NCBI RefSeq assembly: GCF_016287535.1
Contig: NZ_JAEFAJ010000014.1
Span: 1-64,000, forward strand
Length of the DNA: 64,000 nt
Direction: 5' to 3'
DNA from: Ruminococcus sp.
GTDB taxonomy: Bacteria > Bacillota > Clostridia > Oscillospirales > Ruminococcaceae
Made by a program: the position numbers and the translations under genes. The stretch's first letter is position 1, and every line of letters begins with the position of its first letter. Shown piece after piece: positions 1-8,985 of the stretch. The notes below the pieces were generated by a model. That model saw only the letters and a program-made list of their open reading frames with translations. It was not told where the DNA came from and did not search any database.

Positions 1-56
1 TTTCAGGCAGATCTCGGATCTGTCTTTTCGTCATGCATTTTTTGCGAATGTAACAG

Positions 57-100
57 CAGGAGTATGTCTGGTCATATTCCAAACATACTCCTGTTCTTTT
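57..100 (+). terminator. Rho-independent terminator
   Basis: An 11-bp stem (CAGGAGTATGT at 57-67 with ACATACTCCTG at 83-93) is followed by TTCTTTT. It probably ends a gene lying before the window. A smaller hairpin (AGATC/GATCT, 9-21) followed by TTTT lies just before it. Confidence 0.7.
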
Positions 101-611
101 ACGTATTTGATTAGCTTAATGACATTACGCGTATGCGGAGCTTTCTTACGCAATTTGGAGTTTTACAATATAACGAACAAAAATCAAGATTTTTAACTTT
201 ATTTAATTCTGTTCATAGAATGTTAATGAATTATCTCTGATAATATGTTATAATAACTCGTATATTGATGAATATTCAGACATTAACATATGTATTCAAA
301 CGACTTTACGAAATTACATCTTTATGATAAATTTCTGCGTGAAGGAAAGCTTATATATGTTAAAAAGAATAATTTAATTACAAAGGAAGGGTGACGGCTA
401 TTATAATAAACGCATTTTGCTTTCAAAGCCAAGGATAATTGTTCCTTTTTAACTTCATATTTTATTACAGGCGTTTCACAAAGGACAGTTTTTCTTTGTA
501 ATGCGCTTTATTTTGATTTCAAGTTATAATAATGCGCAAAGCATATGCGAAATGTTTTTACAACTTAACGGGCTATAGTGATTGTTTTTTATAGAAAGGG
601 GTATTTCACTT
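101..611 (+). other. Leader/intergenic region before the CotH-like gene
   Basis: About 500 bases of AT-rich sequence without a convincing gene. TATAAT-like hexamers occur at 249-254 and 525-530 but neither has a clear -35 box. Complementary segments (AATAAACGCATT near 406 with AATGCGCTTTATT near 500) could give a folded leader. A 34-codon open frame at 290-394 has no ribosome binding site and is not called. Confidence 0.3.
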
Positions 612-3596
612 ATGAAAATAGTATTTAAAAGGTCTTTGGGAATTATTTTATCTGCACTTATCTTCTACAGCATTAATTCTGATAGTTTGGCTGAACTGTC
701 TTTATTCTCCGAACCATTAACTTCATATGCAAAAAAGGATGAAAAAGTCGATGAAAAAGAAGATGAAACGGAAATAAGGATCGACAAATCATATTTAAAG
801 GTCGGCGAACAGCTTAGTATCAGTAATTCTGAAAAATATTCATTGGTATTCTACGTGGATAATGTGAAAGTTGACAGTTCACCGTTCATTTTAGCTCCTG
901 AATATTATGAAAAATGGATCAGAGTTGAGGCTTATGATACTGACAGCGGTAAGCTCGTCTCAACTGACAGCGCATTTTTCAGCAACCTGCCTGTAATATA
1001 CATTAATACTGATGATAAAAAGGAGATCATATCAAAGACAGATTACAAATCCGGTGACATGATTATCCAGAATAATACAGATTCCTCTCAAATTTATTCC
1101 GGAAGCATAAAGATCAGAGGAAGAGGCAACTCGGCGTGGCTCTGGCCAAAGAAACCGTATCGTATCAAGCTTGACAAAAAAACTGATCTGTTTGGCATGG
1201 GAAGCAATAAGAACTGGGTCCTTATTGCAAATTACCTTGATGAAAGCCTGATAAGAAATACAACTGCTTTCCAGATCTCTGAAGAACTCGGATTGACAAC
1301 TATGCAGAGTGTCTGGACTGATGTTGTGCTGAATGGTGAATATGCTGGCAATTACCAGCTTTGCGAGCAGATCCGTATAGACGAAGACAGAGTAAACATA
1401 TTTGATTGGGAAGCTGAGGCTAAAGAAATCGCTTCTGCTGTATATAAAAAGGAAAAGAAAGCAGGTAATAATCTTGATAAAGATGCACTTGAAGATCAGT
1501 TGACCACCGATCTTTCATGGGTAACTACAGGCGTTTTTTCCTTTAACGATATGCTCTACAATATTAATGCTTATTATGATGTTGAAGATGATATTTCCGG
1601 CGGATATTTATTTGAGCTTTCAAACGAATTTGATGAAATATCCAGGTTTCAGACTGATGCAGAACTGAAAGTAATGATTAAATCTCCGGAATATCTGAAA
1701 ACTGATCCTGATATGATGGACTATGTTCAGAAATACTGGCAGGATTTTGAAAATGCCTATATGTCTGAAGACGGATATGTTGATACTGATGAGGGCAATA
1801 AGCATTACACAGAGTTTGCAGATATTGATTCGATGGTTTCATACTGGCTTGTAATGGAAATAATGGGAAACAAAGATTCAATATATAAAAGCAGATATGC
1901 GTATAAAGACAAAAATGAACTGATCAAGTTTGGTCCTGTCTGGGATTTCGACTGGGGCTGCGGATCCTTGGCTGTAGGTCCGGAGGCAACTGGCTGGAAA
2001 ATTACGAGATATAATAATACTCAGAATTTCTATAAGGAGTTTTTAGACGACCCATTGTTCATAAGCAAAGCAACTGAAAAGTATTGGGAGATTCGTCCGT
2101 ATCTTGAAAAACTTATTGAGAATAACGGTATAATAGATTCGGAACATGAATATTTAAGCAAATCGGGTGATGCTGACAAAAACAGATGGGACAGACATAA
2201 GACCTGGCCTGATACAGCGAGAGGCTTTGAAGGTGATATCACAGCATTTAAAACATATCTGACTGACCGTATTGCCTGGCTGGACAAACAGTTTGCTACA
2301 GATAAAGCGTTGCTTAACAGTATCAGGACGCCGCACAGTTCCTTCCCGTATGTGAAATCCGACGACATAATAACAATTGAATCAGCAAATGCTTCTGAGG
2401 ATAATATTACTGGAAATGCGCCGGCTGATTATGTTATCGAGACAGGAAAAGACCTGCTTCTTGATGTGCAGATAAATGATGCTGCAACCAAATCGGTCAA
2501 TATCTATGTAAACGGTATTTTTTACGGTAACGAAACAATCAGCAACGGTAAAATAGGATTTGAAGTTGCAAATGATACACTGACTGCCAAAAAAGGAAAT
2601 AAGAATGTGATCTCATTTATCGGAAAAAATGCAGACGGGATCACAACATACAAAAACTTTATTACAGTTATTCAGAATGATCCGCAATTGGAAAGCTCAC
2701 CGTCCTTTAAAAGAATCAACCTTGTTCTTAGCGGAAAAATAGGCGTTAATTTTTATCTTGACCTCTCTTCACTGACAGAAGCGGAAAAAGAAGCGAGCTA
2801 TGTAGAATTTACAGTAAACGGAAAGACTGCAAAAGATACCTATGATGCAAACTTCGTGAGTAATTCAGGACAATATTACGGATTTACTTGTTATGTGACC
2901 TCTGCTGAAATGGCTGATACCATTACTGCGGTTTACCATTATGGTGTCGGTCAGACTTTGACAAAAACATATTCTGTGCTTGAATATATCAACAAAATCG
3001 AAGAAAACGCAGACAGCTACGACGCAAAAACACTTGATCTGATCCATTCAATTGCTGATTACGGTCATTATGCGCAGCCATGGCTTGCCGAAAATAACAA
3101 CTGGACTGTCGGCAAAGAACATATCGCTATGGAAAAGCATTATACCGATTCATATTCATATGAAAGCGTTAAGGAAAATGTGGAGCCGTTTAAGCGAATA
3201 CTTGATCTTGGCGGATCTGATATACAGCAGATAACATATTCACTTTCATTAGATGCAGCGACCGAGCTTAACATCTTTATTCAGCCCAAGAAAGAATATG
3301 ACGGTGAGGTTACTGTTACGATCAACAAAGATGGTGAACCTGCTTCATACAAGTCTGTAAAACAATCCGATAACCGTTATAAGATCACGATCCCGAATAT
3401 TTCAGCTCATAAACTTGGATATACTTATTCTGTTACAGCTGCAACTTCTGACGGCACTGCGACCTGCAGCGTATCAGCCCTCTCGTATATCTACGCAATA
3501 CTTAACTCTGATAGCTATGATGATACCGCAAAAAATGCAGTTTCCTCATTCTACAATTATTATGATGCTACAATGAAGTATCTTGATCAAAACTAA
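612..3596 (+). CDS. Secreted CotH-family protein with C-terminal LGVNFY module
   Basis: I start it at ATG 612, behind GAAAGGGG at 594-601; the upstream TTG at 582 is not needed. The 994-residue product begins with a hydrophobic signal segment. The CotH region follows at about residues 115-560, with IRGRGNSAW near 168, KPYRIKLDKK just after it and FGPVWDFDWGCG near 440. The WDxD signature is the one associated with CotH atypical kinases, which phosphorylate spore-coat proteins in Bacillus. Here the protein is exported and carries extra domains, so a surface or cellulosome-related role is an inference. Residues about 700-994 form a module (SGKIGVNFYLDL ... ISAHKLGYTYSV ... CSVSALSYIYAIL) that is also the C-terminus of the DUF285 protein at 19858. 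A small peptide gene follows 22 bases later. Confidence 0.85.
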   Translation: MKIVFKRSLGIILSALIFYSINSDSLAELSLFSEPLTSYAKKDEKVDEKEDETEIRIDKSYLKVGEQLSISNSEKYSLVFYVDNVKVDSSPFILAPEYYEKWIRVEAYDTDSGKLVSTDSAFFSNLPVIYINTDDKKEIISKTDYKSGDMIIQNNTDSSQIYSGSIKIRGRGNSAWLWPKKPYRIKLDKKTDLFGMGSNKNWVLIANYLDESLIRNTTAFQISEELGLTTMQSVWTDVVLNGEYAGNYQLCEQIRIDEDRVNIFDWEAEAKEIASAVYKKEKKAGNNLDKDALEDQLTTDLSWVTTGVFSFNDMLYNINAYYDVEDDISGGYLFELSNEFDEISRFQTDAELKVMIKSPEYLKTDPDMMDYVQKYWQDFENAYMSEDGYVDTDEGNKHYTEFADIDSMVSYWLVMEIMGNKDSIYKSRYAYKDKNELIKFGPVWDFDWGCGSLAVGPEATGWKITRYNNTQNFYKEFLDDPLFISKATEKYWEIRPYLEKLIENNGIIDSEHEYLSKSGDADKNRWDRHKTWPDTARGFEGDITAFKTYLTDRIAWLDKQFATDKALLNSIRTPHSSFPYVKSDDIITIESANASEDNITGNAPADYVIETGKDLLLDVQINDAATKSVNIYVNGIFYGNETISNGKIGFEVANDTLTAKKGNKNVISFIGKNADGITTYKNFITVIQNDPQLESSPSFKRINLVLSGKIGVNFYLDLSSLTEAEKEASYVEFTVNGKTAKDTYDANFVSNSGQYYGFTCYVTSAEMADTITAVYHYGVGQTLTKTYSVLEYINKIEENADSYDAKTLDLIHSIADYGHYAQPWLAENNNWTVGKEHIAMEKHYTDSYSYESVKENVEPFKRILDLGGSDIQQITYSLSLDAATELNIFIQPKKEYDGEVTVTINKDGEPASYKSVKQSDNRYKITIPNISAHKLGYTYSVTAATSDGTATCSVSALSYIYAILNSDSYDDTAKNAVSSFYNYYDATMKYLDQN

Positions 3597-3618
3597 TGAA
3601 CCAGAAGGAGATAAATGT

Positions 3619-3723
3619 ATGAGACAATATATAACCCCAGTTATTGAGATTACAGAATTTAAAACAGAAGATGTAATCACTGTAAGTGTCAAAGATGTCA
3701 ATACACCTGAAGTTGACGGATAA
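3619..3723 (+). CDS. 34-residue peptide with P-x-x-E-x-x-x-F and EDVIT motif
   Basis: ATG 3619 lies behind AAGGAG (3605-3610), 22 bases after the CotH stop and ahead of the shared terminator, so it is probably co-transcribed. The product starts MRQYITPVIEITEFKTEDVI and ends in VNTPEVDG. It is acidic and has no signal peptide or membrane segment. From general familiarity, very short Clostridia proteins with a (K/R)xYxxPxxExxxFxxEDxIxxS pattern occur near surface-protein and peptide-modification genes; I know of no assigned function. It could be a modified-peptide precursor, a substrate of the neighbouring CotH protein, or an unrelated small protein. Confidence 0.55.
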   Translation: MRQYITPVIEITEFKTEDVITVSVKDVNTPEVDG

Positions 3724-3838
3724 TCTATGCGCTGACTTATTGTAAGTCATTTGCGATCGGCAGCTGCAGTTCTGGTCAATTCAGCTTTTTACAAATAAAA
3801 CGCTGCGTTTCACATTGCTAAGGAGTAGTATTATAAGC

Positions 3839-3876
3839 TCACCCCTGATGGTTTCTGATCATCAGGGGTGATTTTT
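3839..3876 (+). terminator. Rho-independent terminator
   Basis: A 12-bp perfect stem (TCACCCCTGATG 3839-3850, CATCAGGGGTGA 3860-3871) is followed by TTTTTATT. It closes the CotH/peptide unit. Confidence 0.9.
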
Positions 3877-4042
3877 ATTATACTATGATTCGCAGCGATC
3901 GCCTTGGAGTTATTTCATTGAGCATGGGCAGGGGATAATCGTCAAAGTTTCAGAAATTATCCTGTGACTATTTTTATGAATTAAAAATTTTTTTAAAAAG
4001 ATGTCTGAATATTATTTCCTGATCCGTTTGTTATATATGAAA

Positions 4043-4076
4043 GGCCGATAAGATAAGATCGGTCGGAAGCTCAGGC
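4043..4076 (+). other. Hairpins in the 5' leader of the first SH3-repeat gene
   Basis: GGCCGAT (4043-4049) pairs with ATCGGTC (4058-4064) and is followed by a GC-rich segment able to form a second small hairpin. There is no T-run, so this looks like a structured leader and not a terminator. I do not recognise it as a known riboswitch. Confidence 0.3.
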
Positions 4077-4124
4077 GCCGGGCTCAATACACTACAAAAT
4101 ATTATAATTATGGAGGCATTAATT

Positions 4125-4727
4125 ATGACAAACATTAAAAGAAGAATCTCAGCTTTTGTGGCAGCATTCGCTATGATGGGAGCAGTTATCGTTCCGGCTA
4201 CTGCCAGGTATGTAACAAACGAAACAGTTATAGCAGCAGCGGCAGCGTCTAAAGTAGTTACAGGCGAAGTATATCATTGTGACGAATCTCCTCTTAAACG
4301 TGATGTAATGGCAAATACTAAGTTCAAGGCTGAACCGCATGAAAGTTCAAAAACCATTGCATCTGTCAAGAAAGCTACAACAGGAAAGAAAGTATACCTT
4401 ACAAAGTGCTGTATAAATAATGAAGGTATATGGTATTATTCAAAGTATGACAAGGGTTGGGTAAAAAGAGACAGCATAATTCCCGGACCAACGGGAGCCG
4501 AAGAAATCATTTTTAATTCTCCTGTTAGGGCTGATGCAAAGGCAAATACCAAGTTCAAGGCTGTCCCGTCTGGAAGTTCAAAAACCGTTGCATCTGTCAA
4601 GAAAGCTACTACAGGAAAAAAACTTTGTCTTACAGAGTGCGTTTTAACAGATGAAGGTGCATGGTATTATTCAAAGTATGATAATGGCTGGGTAAAAAGA
4701 GACCAATTAATTATATATCAGGATTGA
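4125..4727 (+). CDS. Secreted protein with two SH3-like repeats
   Basis: The start is ATG 4125 behind GGAGG at 4112-4116; ATG 4110 is part of the ribosome binding site itself. The 200-residue product has a signal peptide ending near VPATA and then two repeats of about 60 residues. Each repeat runs from (A/N)TKFKAxPxxSSK through ASVKKATTGKK and WYYSKYDxGWVKRD. Length and the final Trp-Val pattern fit bacterial SH3 domains, which usually bind cell-wall peptide or act as adhesive modules. No enzyme domain is attached. The next gene is a paralogue with an almost identical start. Confidence 0.75.
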   Translation: MTNIKRRISAFVAAFAMMGAVIVPATARYVTNETVIAAAAASKVVTGEVYHCDESPLKRDVMANTKFKAEPHESSKTIASVKKATTGKKVYLTKCCINNEGIWYYSKYDKGWVKRDSIIPGPTGAEEIIFNSPVRADAKANTKFKAVPSGSSKTVASVKKATTGKKLCLTECVLTDEGAWYYSKYDNGWVKRDQLIIYQD

Positions 4728-4768
4728 AGATCATACATGAAAATATCAGCTTTTGTCTGAAATAGCGA

Positions 4769-4796
4769 TATAACATTGCTTTTGCGATGTTATATA
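4769..4796 (+). other. Hairpin between the tandem SH3 genes
   Basis: ATATAACAT (4769-4777) is complementary to ATGTTATAT (4788-4796). The AT-rich 9-bp stem has no proper T-tract, so it is at best a weak attenuator between the two paralogues. Confidence 0.35.
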
Positions 4797-4874
4797 GAAA
4801 ACAAACTTAAACCAATAAAAAAATAGTTCGAGTATAAACTTAAAATACTATCAAAAATTATGGAGGCATTAATT

Positions 4875-5255
4875 ATGACAAACATTAAAAGAAGAATCTC
4901 AGCTTTTGTGGCAGCATTTGCTATGATGGGAGCAGTTATCGTTCCGGCGACTGCAAAGTACATGATAAACGAATCAGCAACTGAAGTTTCAGCGGAATAT
5001 ATACCGTTTGGAAACTATAGTATTAATTACAGAGCTGATGTAAAGGCTAATACAAAGTTCAGGGAAAGCCCGTCAAAAAACTCAAAGGTAGTTGCCTCGG
5101 TCAAGAAGCGTACTTACGGAAAAAAAGTACATTTTGAAAGAGTTGTTTACTATAATTTCTATAAAGATTCCGAGTACAGCTATTTGAATGGCACATGGTA
5201 CTATTCAAAGTATGACAAGGGCTGGGTAAACTCAAACGATATAATAACGAGCTGA
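4875..5255 (+). CDS. Secreted protein with one SH3-like repeat
   Basis: ATG 4875 follows GGAGG at 4862-4866. The 126-residue product shares its first 27 residues, at near nucleotide identity, with the product of the gene at 4125, then diverges and carries a single SH3-like repeat (ADVKANTKFRESPSKNSK ... GTWYYSKYDKGWV). A tandem duplication followed by loss or gain of a repeat is the simplest reading. The function is probably as for its neighbour (wall binding or adhesion), inferred from the fold only. Confidence 0.7.
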   Translation: MTNIKRRISAFVAAFAMMGAVIVPATAKYMINESATEVSAEYIPFGNYSINYRADVKANTKFRESPSKNSKVVASVKKRTYGKKVHFERVVYYNFYKDSEYSYLNGTWYYSKYDKGWVNSNDIITS

Positions 5256-5336
5256 TTATCTGCCGTATGTCTTTGGCAGTGCAGTAATTGACAGACAGAT
5301 GCTGATTTTATACAGGACATAGAACTGGCATTGAAC

Positions 5337-5377
5337 AAAAAAAGATGTAAGAGACAAAACTCTTACATCTTTTTTTG
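5337..5377. terminator. Bidirectional terminator
   Basis: A long A-rich/T-rich hairpin (AAAGATGTAAGAG ... CTCTTACATCTTT) with A-run and T-run on either side. It serves the plus-strand SH3 gene and could also serve the minus-strand M50-like gene that converges on it. Confidence 0.85.
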
Positions 5378-5455
5378 TATATAATCCGCAGCTGACAGCG
5401 GATTTTAACGGCGTTTTTTTAAAGTGATTCTTTCATTTGCTGCTCCCGGTCAGGC

Positions 5456-6574
5456 TTATGTCTTTGATTCACCACGAGTTTTGATCAGGTCTATAAGTTT
5501 GAGTTCTGAGAGGATCTCACCCTCGATCGGATATGTATCTTTAAGCTTCATAGCTGCCTGATACTCTTTTTCGGCAGACTGCGGATCCTGCTTGTACAGC
5601 AGATGGTATGCATACATCTGTCTCCTTTTGGATATAAATGTTTTTCCAGCATTTGCTATGAAATTGGCAAGCTCTTTATCATATACGGCATCTATTTCAT
5701 CAGCAGGAGCGTTGTTCATTATCTTGCAGAACATCAGCTCGGAACGGCTCTCAAGCTGATAATAGGGGATCGTATCATCTTTTGAACCTTCATCAAAGAG
5801 CTTTTCGGCTTCTTCAAAATCAAGACTGTCGATGAGAGCTGCGCCTTTGATGAGTTTTTCAGCAGCCTTATAGAATCCTTCACTTTCCAGTTCGTTAAGT
5901 TCTGACGGTACCTGAGAAGGAGTCAGACCATTGAACAGAAGTCCGTTAACTTTGAGCATTTTATATATTGCCGTTCTTTCGGATGGATTAAGCAACATCA
6001 TCAATATGTTATAGCCGTCATTAGGCACTTGTATTTTAAGAGGAAGCAGATTCGTTAAACTGAATAAACCTGATATGAATCCCAATATCAGAAAAAATAC
6101 CTTCAGTATCATGCTTTCAGCCGAAAATGCGATCGGAAACGCTATAAGAGCGGTGAACAGATTGAAAAGACCGCCGCCTGCATGATAAAGCAGAAAAGGT
6201 GCCTTCTGAGGGTCATCACTTTCGGGAGGCATAAGGATACACTGTCCTCCGGTACCTTTTATAGAGAGCTTTTTAAATTCATATTTATTGTTGCGTTTTA
6301 TAAGTGTCATAGAACCGACTCTGAGTAAAAGGTACTTATATCCGGTCAGCAGACCGAAAACAAGATGGCCGCCTTCGTGTATGATAATTGCCAGAAGACA
6401 GGCAGCGAACAACGAAATCAGTATGGTCAGCAATAAAGCGACTTTTTCACCGGTGCTTCTGCCTGCTGAGATCAGCTCAAGCTTTGACAATAGTTTACCT
6501 GAAAAAATTCCGCCCAAAAGGCAGCCGATCATAAATGAACCTATCGCAAGTATTTTCTTACCATTTTTTTTCAT
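5456..6574 (-). CDS. M50-like (site-2 protease family) membrane protein
   Basis: The 372-residue product has hydrophobic segments at about 8-30, 45-65, 130-150 and 155-180. HEGGH at residues 66-70 inside a membrane segment fits the HExxH zinc site of M50 intramembrane metallopeptidases. NLLPLKIQVPNDG (175-187) fits the second M50 motif (NxxPxPxxDG) with the metal-binding Asp. The C-terminal 150 residues are helical and repeat-like (TPR-like). Family members cleave membrane-bound regulators or signal peptides, but no partner is encoded next to it. TTGGAGATAT precedes the ATG. It could also be a non-proteolytic M50 relative. Confidence 0.75.
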   Translation of the reverse strand: MKKNGKKILAIGSFMIGCLLGGIFSGKLLSKLELISAGRSTGEKVALLLTILISLFAACLLAIIIHEGGHLVFGLLTGYKYLLLRVGSMTLIKRNNKYEFKKLSIKGTGGQCILMPPESDDPQKAPFLLYHAGGGLFNLFTALIAFPIAFSAESMILKVFFLILGFISGLFSLTNLLPLKIQVPNDGYNILMMLLNPSERTAIYKMLKVNGLLFNGLTPSQVPSELNELESEGFYKAAEKLIKGAALIDSLDFEEAEKLFDEGSKDDTIPYYQLESRSELMFCKIMNNAPADEIDAVYDKELANFIANAGKTFISKRRQMYAYHLLYKQDPQSAEKEYQAAMKLKDTYPIEGEILSELKLIDLIKTRGESKT

Positions 6575-6712
6575 GATATATCTCCAATTACATTAGTTTA
6601 AAAATAGTCCTGATTCAATAGTGCAACATCGAAAAAAGCCTGACGTTACTATATTAAAACCAGTTTTTCAGTATTCATAGACGGTTTCATATCCTGAACC
6701 GTTTATGATCGC

Positions 6713-7054
6713 TCAGTCCGGTTCGTTTGTCAGTTCATAGATCATAGTGTGATCTTTGGTCTCTTCTGTGAGAACTCCATTTTCAATAGTTACAGGTGTT
6801 CCTTCGTCACTGTGATCTTCTTTCAGATGATATTTCATTTCTTCAGGATCAAAGAAGTATCTGTACTCTTTTTCAGCTCCGCCGGAGTGAGCTTTCAGGA
6901 AAAACTGCCCGTCTTCAGTGATTTCAATAAACATATACATACTTTTGTCCTTCCATCCGTTTGCATATGTTTCGGAGCAGTCTTTCCCACCGATTATGAA
7001 CTTTACCAGGCGATATCTGCCGGAATTTTGCTTGAAAAAATTATCGTTCTTCAT
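6713..7054 (-). CDS. Small unknown protein (113 residues)
   Basis: A good ribosome binding site (AAAGGAG) and its own promoter support this gene. The product is cytoplasmic (no signal peptide or membrane segment), acidic and rich in beta-type residues, for example SGRYRLVKFIIGGKD, YMFIEITEDGQFFLKAH and GVLTEETKDHTMIYEL. This pattern resembles small lipocalin-like beta-barrel proteins, but I cannot assign a family. Confidence 0.6.
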   Translation of the reverse strand: MKNDNFFKQNSGRYRLVKFIIGGKDCSETYANGWKDKSMYMFIEITEDGQFFLKAHSGGAEKEYRYFFDPEEMKYHLKEDHSDEGTPVTIENGVLTEETKDHTMIYELTNEPD

Positions 7055-7141
7055 ATGTTTGCTCCTTTGTTTATCAGTGGATTGCTATATTTGCGTTGAA
7101 TTTCCGTATTTTTCTGTCTGCAACAGATTTTTCTTACGATG

Positions 7142-7170
7142 ATTATACACCTAAATCTTAGATATGTCAA
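7142..7170 (-). promoter_or_regulatory. Sigma-A type promoter
   Basis: Reading the minus strand, TTGACA (7170-7165) and TATAAT (7147-7142) are separated by 17 bases. It drives the small gene at 6713-7054. Confidence 0.8.
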
Positions 7171-7251
7171 TATACCGGGATGACGTGGTATTCGCAGATC
7201 CGAGCGCGAAGGGGTGGTGCTGTGAAAAGCTGTAAATAATCAGGAGAATAC

Positions 7252-7280
7252 TTGAAAGTAACAAAGGCTTATGATATAAT
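7252..7280 (+). promoter_or_regulatory. Sigma-A type promoter of the ECF operon
   Basis: TTGAAA (7252-7257), a 17-base spacer and TATAAT (7275-7280). A housekeeping promoter here means the sigma operon can be transcribed without its own sigma factor; no separate ECF-type promoter was evident. Confidence 0.8.
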
Positions 7281-7382
7281 GGTTAAAAATAAATTATTTC
7301 TGAAAACACTTTGAGTTTTGACGTAAAAACGGTACTAATAAATGGAAGGTCAAATCACGCATCTGAGAGGAGGGAGCTCCCC

Positions 7383-7934
7383 ATGGATAACGGTGCAAGT
7401 AGCTACCGCCGTTTCCTTGCAGGTGATGATGAAGGACTGCTTGAGATAATCTGCGGATACCGCACGGGTCTGATACTGTATCTGAACAGCTTTGTTCAGA
7501 ACATTCATACAGCCGAAGAGCTGACAGAGGACACTTTTTCTGAGCTTGCGATAAAATGTCCTAAGTTCGGGGAGAAAAGCTCCTTCAAAACGTGGCTCTA
7601 TGCTATAGGCCGAAACATCACGGCTAAATATCTGCGCAGGCATCCAAGCTCCGTCATCGTTCCGCTGGAATCACAGGAATGTATTGCCGACGAGGAAAAT
7701 ATCGAGAGCAACTACATAAAAAGCGAACAGAAGCGCATGGTACACAAGGCTATGCACAGCCTAAGATCAGAATACCGTCAGGTATTGTATCTTTCCTTTT
7801 TTGAAGGATTCAGCAATGAGGAAGCCGCAATGATAATGAAAAAATCAAAGCGGCAGATAGAAACCTTGCTATATAACGCTAAAAAAGCGTTAAGATCTGA
7901 ACTGGAAAGGAGCGGCTTTGAGTATGAAGAATGA
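7383..7934 (+). CDS. ECF-type RNA polymerase sigma factor
   Basis: The start is ATG 7383 behind AGGAGGGAG, giving 183 residues; the upstream TTG at 7311 is not supported. Region 2 is visible (AEELTEDTFSELAIK and SSFKTWLYAIGRNITAKYL) and so is region 4 (EYRQVLYLSFFEGFSNEEAA and KKSKRQIETLLYNAKKAL), which bind core polymerase, the -10 box and the -35 box. The stop overlaps the following membrane-protein gene by 11 bases, implying translational coupling and a sigma/anti-sigma-like pair. Confidence 0.92.
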   Translation: MDNGASSYRRFLAGDDEGLLEIICGYRTGLILYLNSFVQNIHTAEELTEDTFSELAIKCPKFGEKSSFKTWLYAIGRNITAKYLRRHPSSVIVPLESQECIADEENIESNYIKSEQKRMVHKAMHSLRSEYRQVLYLSFFEGFSNEEAAMIMKKSKRQIETLLYNAKKALRSELERSGFEYEE

Positions 7935-8976
7935 TCAGGAAATGTATCAAAGTGTTCTTTCCAAACGAAATGAACATAGAAAAAAGAAAGAAAGACAGCT
8001 CCGGATAATAAAGCGTACTCTTCCTGCTTTAGCCTGTTTCTGCCTGTCTGCCGGCTTGTGGGCTGCTTTCAGGGAACGTCCTGAAAAGCTTCCGGCTATA
8101 TCTGACTCTCAGGGCATGACCGAAGCAACGACGACTGCAACAGCCGTAACGGCATCGACAGCTGTCAACGTGAGCACTTCTGCCGCAACTACAGTTTCTG
8201 CGTCGAAAACTACCATTACCGCTTCGGCCGGTACCGGCAGGACGACAAAGACCACAGCTGCCGTTACGGAAACAGCAGCAGGCACTCAGACACAACAGAC
8301 GACAGCTCAGCAGACAGAAACAAAGCCAACTTCAACGGCTGCGACAGTCACTTCGGCTGTGACCTCAACCGCTGCGACGACATCGGTGACCACATCATTC
8401 GGAGATATGTCGATAGATCCGACCCCGCCTGACAAGCGGATATACCCTTTGCAGTTTGACGATATGGAAGCTGCTGTCAATGCCGTCCTCCACCCTGATA
8501 TAGTGCTGGCATACGACGACGCAGAATCAGCCGCCGTTTATTCAGGTATGTTTGAGAGATTCAGGGACGAAGGCTTTATCTGCCGGGTGCAGGAAAATGA
8601 AAACATAGAAATTCTTGAGGGGAATGGTGTACTGCTCCATCCAAGCACTCAGAAAGAGGATACCGGCGTAAGCTATCTTGTAAAATACAAGGGCAACAAT
8701 TACCGTGTGAGATTTTTCTCCGCTGACCCAGATATCTCAGACGGCACAAATGGTATAGCGGACTATCTCAGGGAGCGCACCGGACGCGAGGAAACCATGA
8801 ATATGAGCATGAACGGTCAGTATATCAGTATATATACTGCCGACCACCGTCAGTGGTTCATGAGCGCATTTATCGACAGCAAACACTATTTCGATATCAG
8901 CACCCTTGCGACCGTGGAGGATTTCATATCCTTTTTGACCGAGTTTTCTTATGAAAAAATTGATCTTGAACAATGA
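7924..8976 (+). CDS. Membrane-anchored sigma regulator with a sensory ectodomain
   Basis: ATG 7924 lies 9 bases behind AAAGGAG. Residues 1-28 are a short basic cytoplasmic tail, about 29-48 a single membrane segment, 55-170 a Thr/Ala/Ser-rich extracellular linker, and 174-350 a globular domain. That domain is homologous to residues 660-831 of the next gene's product: both have a FxxFxxxGxIxxV segment, a (D/E)GIA(D/E)YL segment and AFID(S/E)(K/N)HYFD. The position directly after an ECF sigma gene and the topology suggest an anti-sigma factor, although the cytoplasmic tail is too short for a standard zinc anti-sigma domain. The architecture recalls the Clostridium RsgI carbohydrate sensors, but I see no recognisable carbohydrate-binding module. 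Confidence 0.75.
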   Translation: MKNDQEMYQSVLSKRNEHRKKKERQLRIIKRTLPALACFCLSAGLWAAFRERPEKLPAISDSQGMTEATTTATAVTASTAVNVSTSAATTVSASKTTITASAGTGRTTKTTAAVTETAAGTQTQQTTAQQTETKPTSTAATVTSAVTSTAATTSVTTSFGDMSIDPTPPDKRIYPLQFDDMEAAVNAVLHPDIVLAYDDAESAAVYSGMFERFRDEGFICRVQENENIEILEGNGVLLHPSTQKEDTGVSYLVKYKGNNYRVRFFSADPDISDGTNGIADYLRERTGREETMNMSMNGQYISIYTADHRQWFMSAFIDSKHYFDISTLATVEDFISFLTEFSYEKIDLEQ

Positions 8977-8985
8977 GGTGATATT

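Noticed and set aside
290-394. 34-codon frame at the window start
   Set aside because: No ribosome binding site and no recognisable product.
4021-4108. Possible cyclic di-GMP or other known riboswitch in the SH3 gene leader
   Set aside because: The hairpins are present but I could not match the conserved core bases of any riboswitch class that I know.
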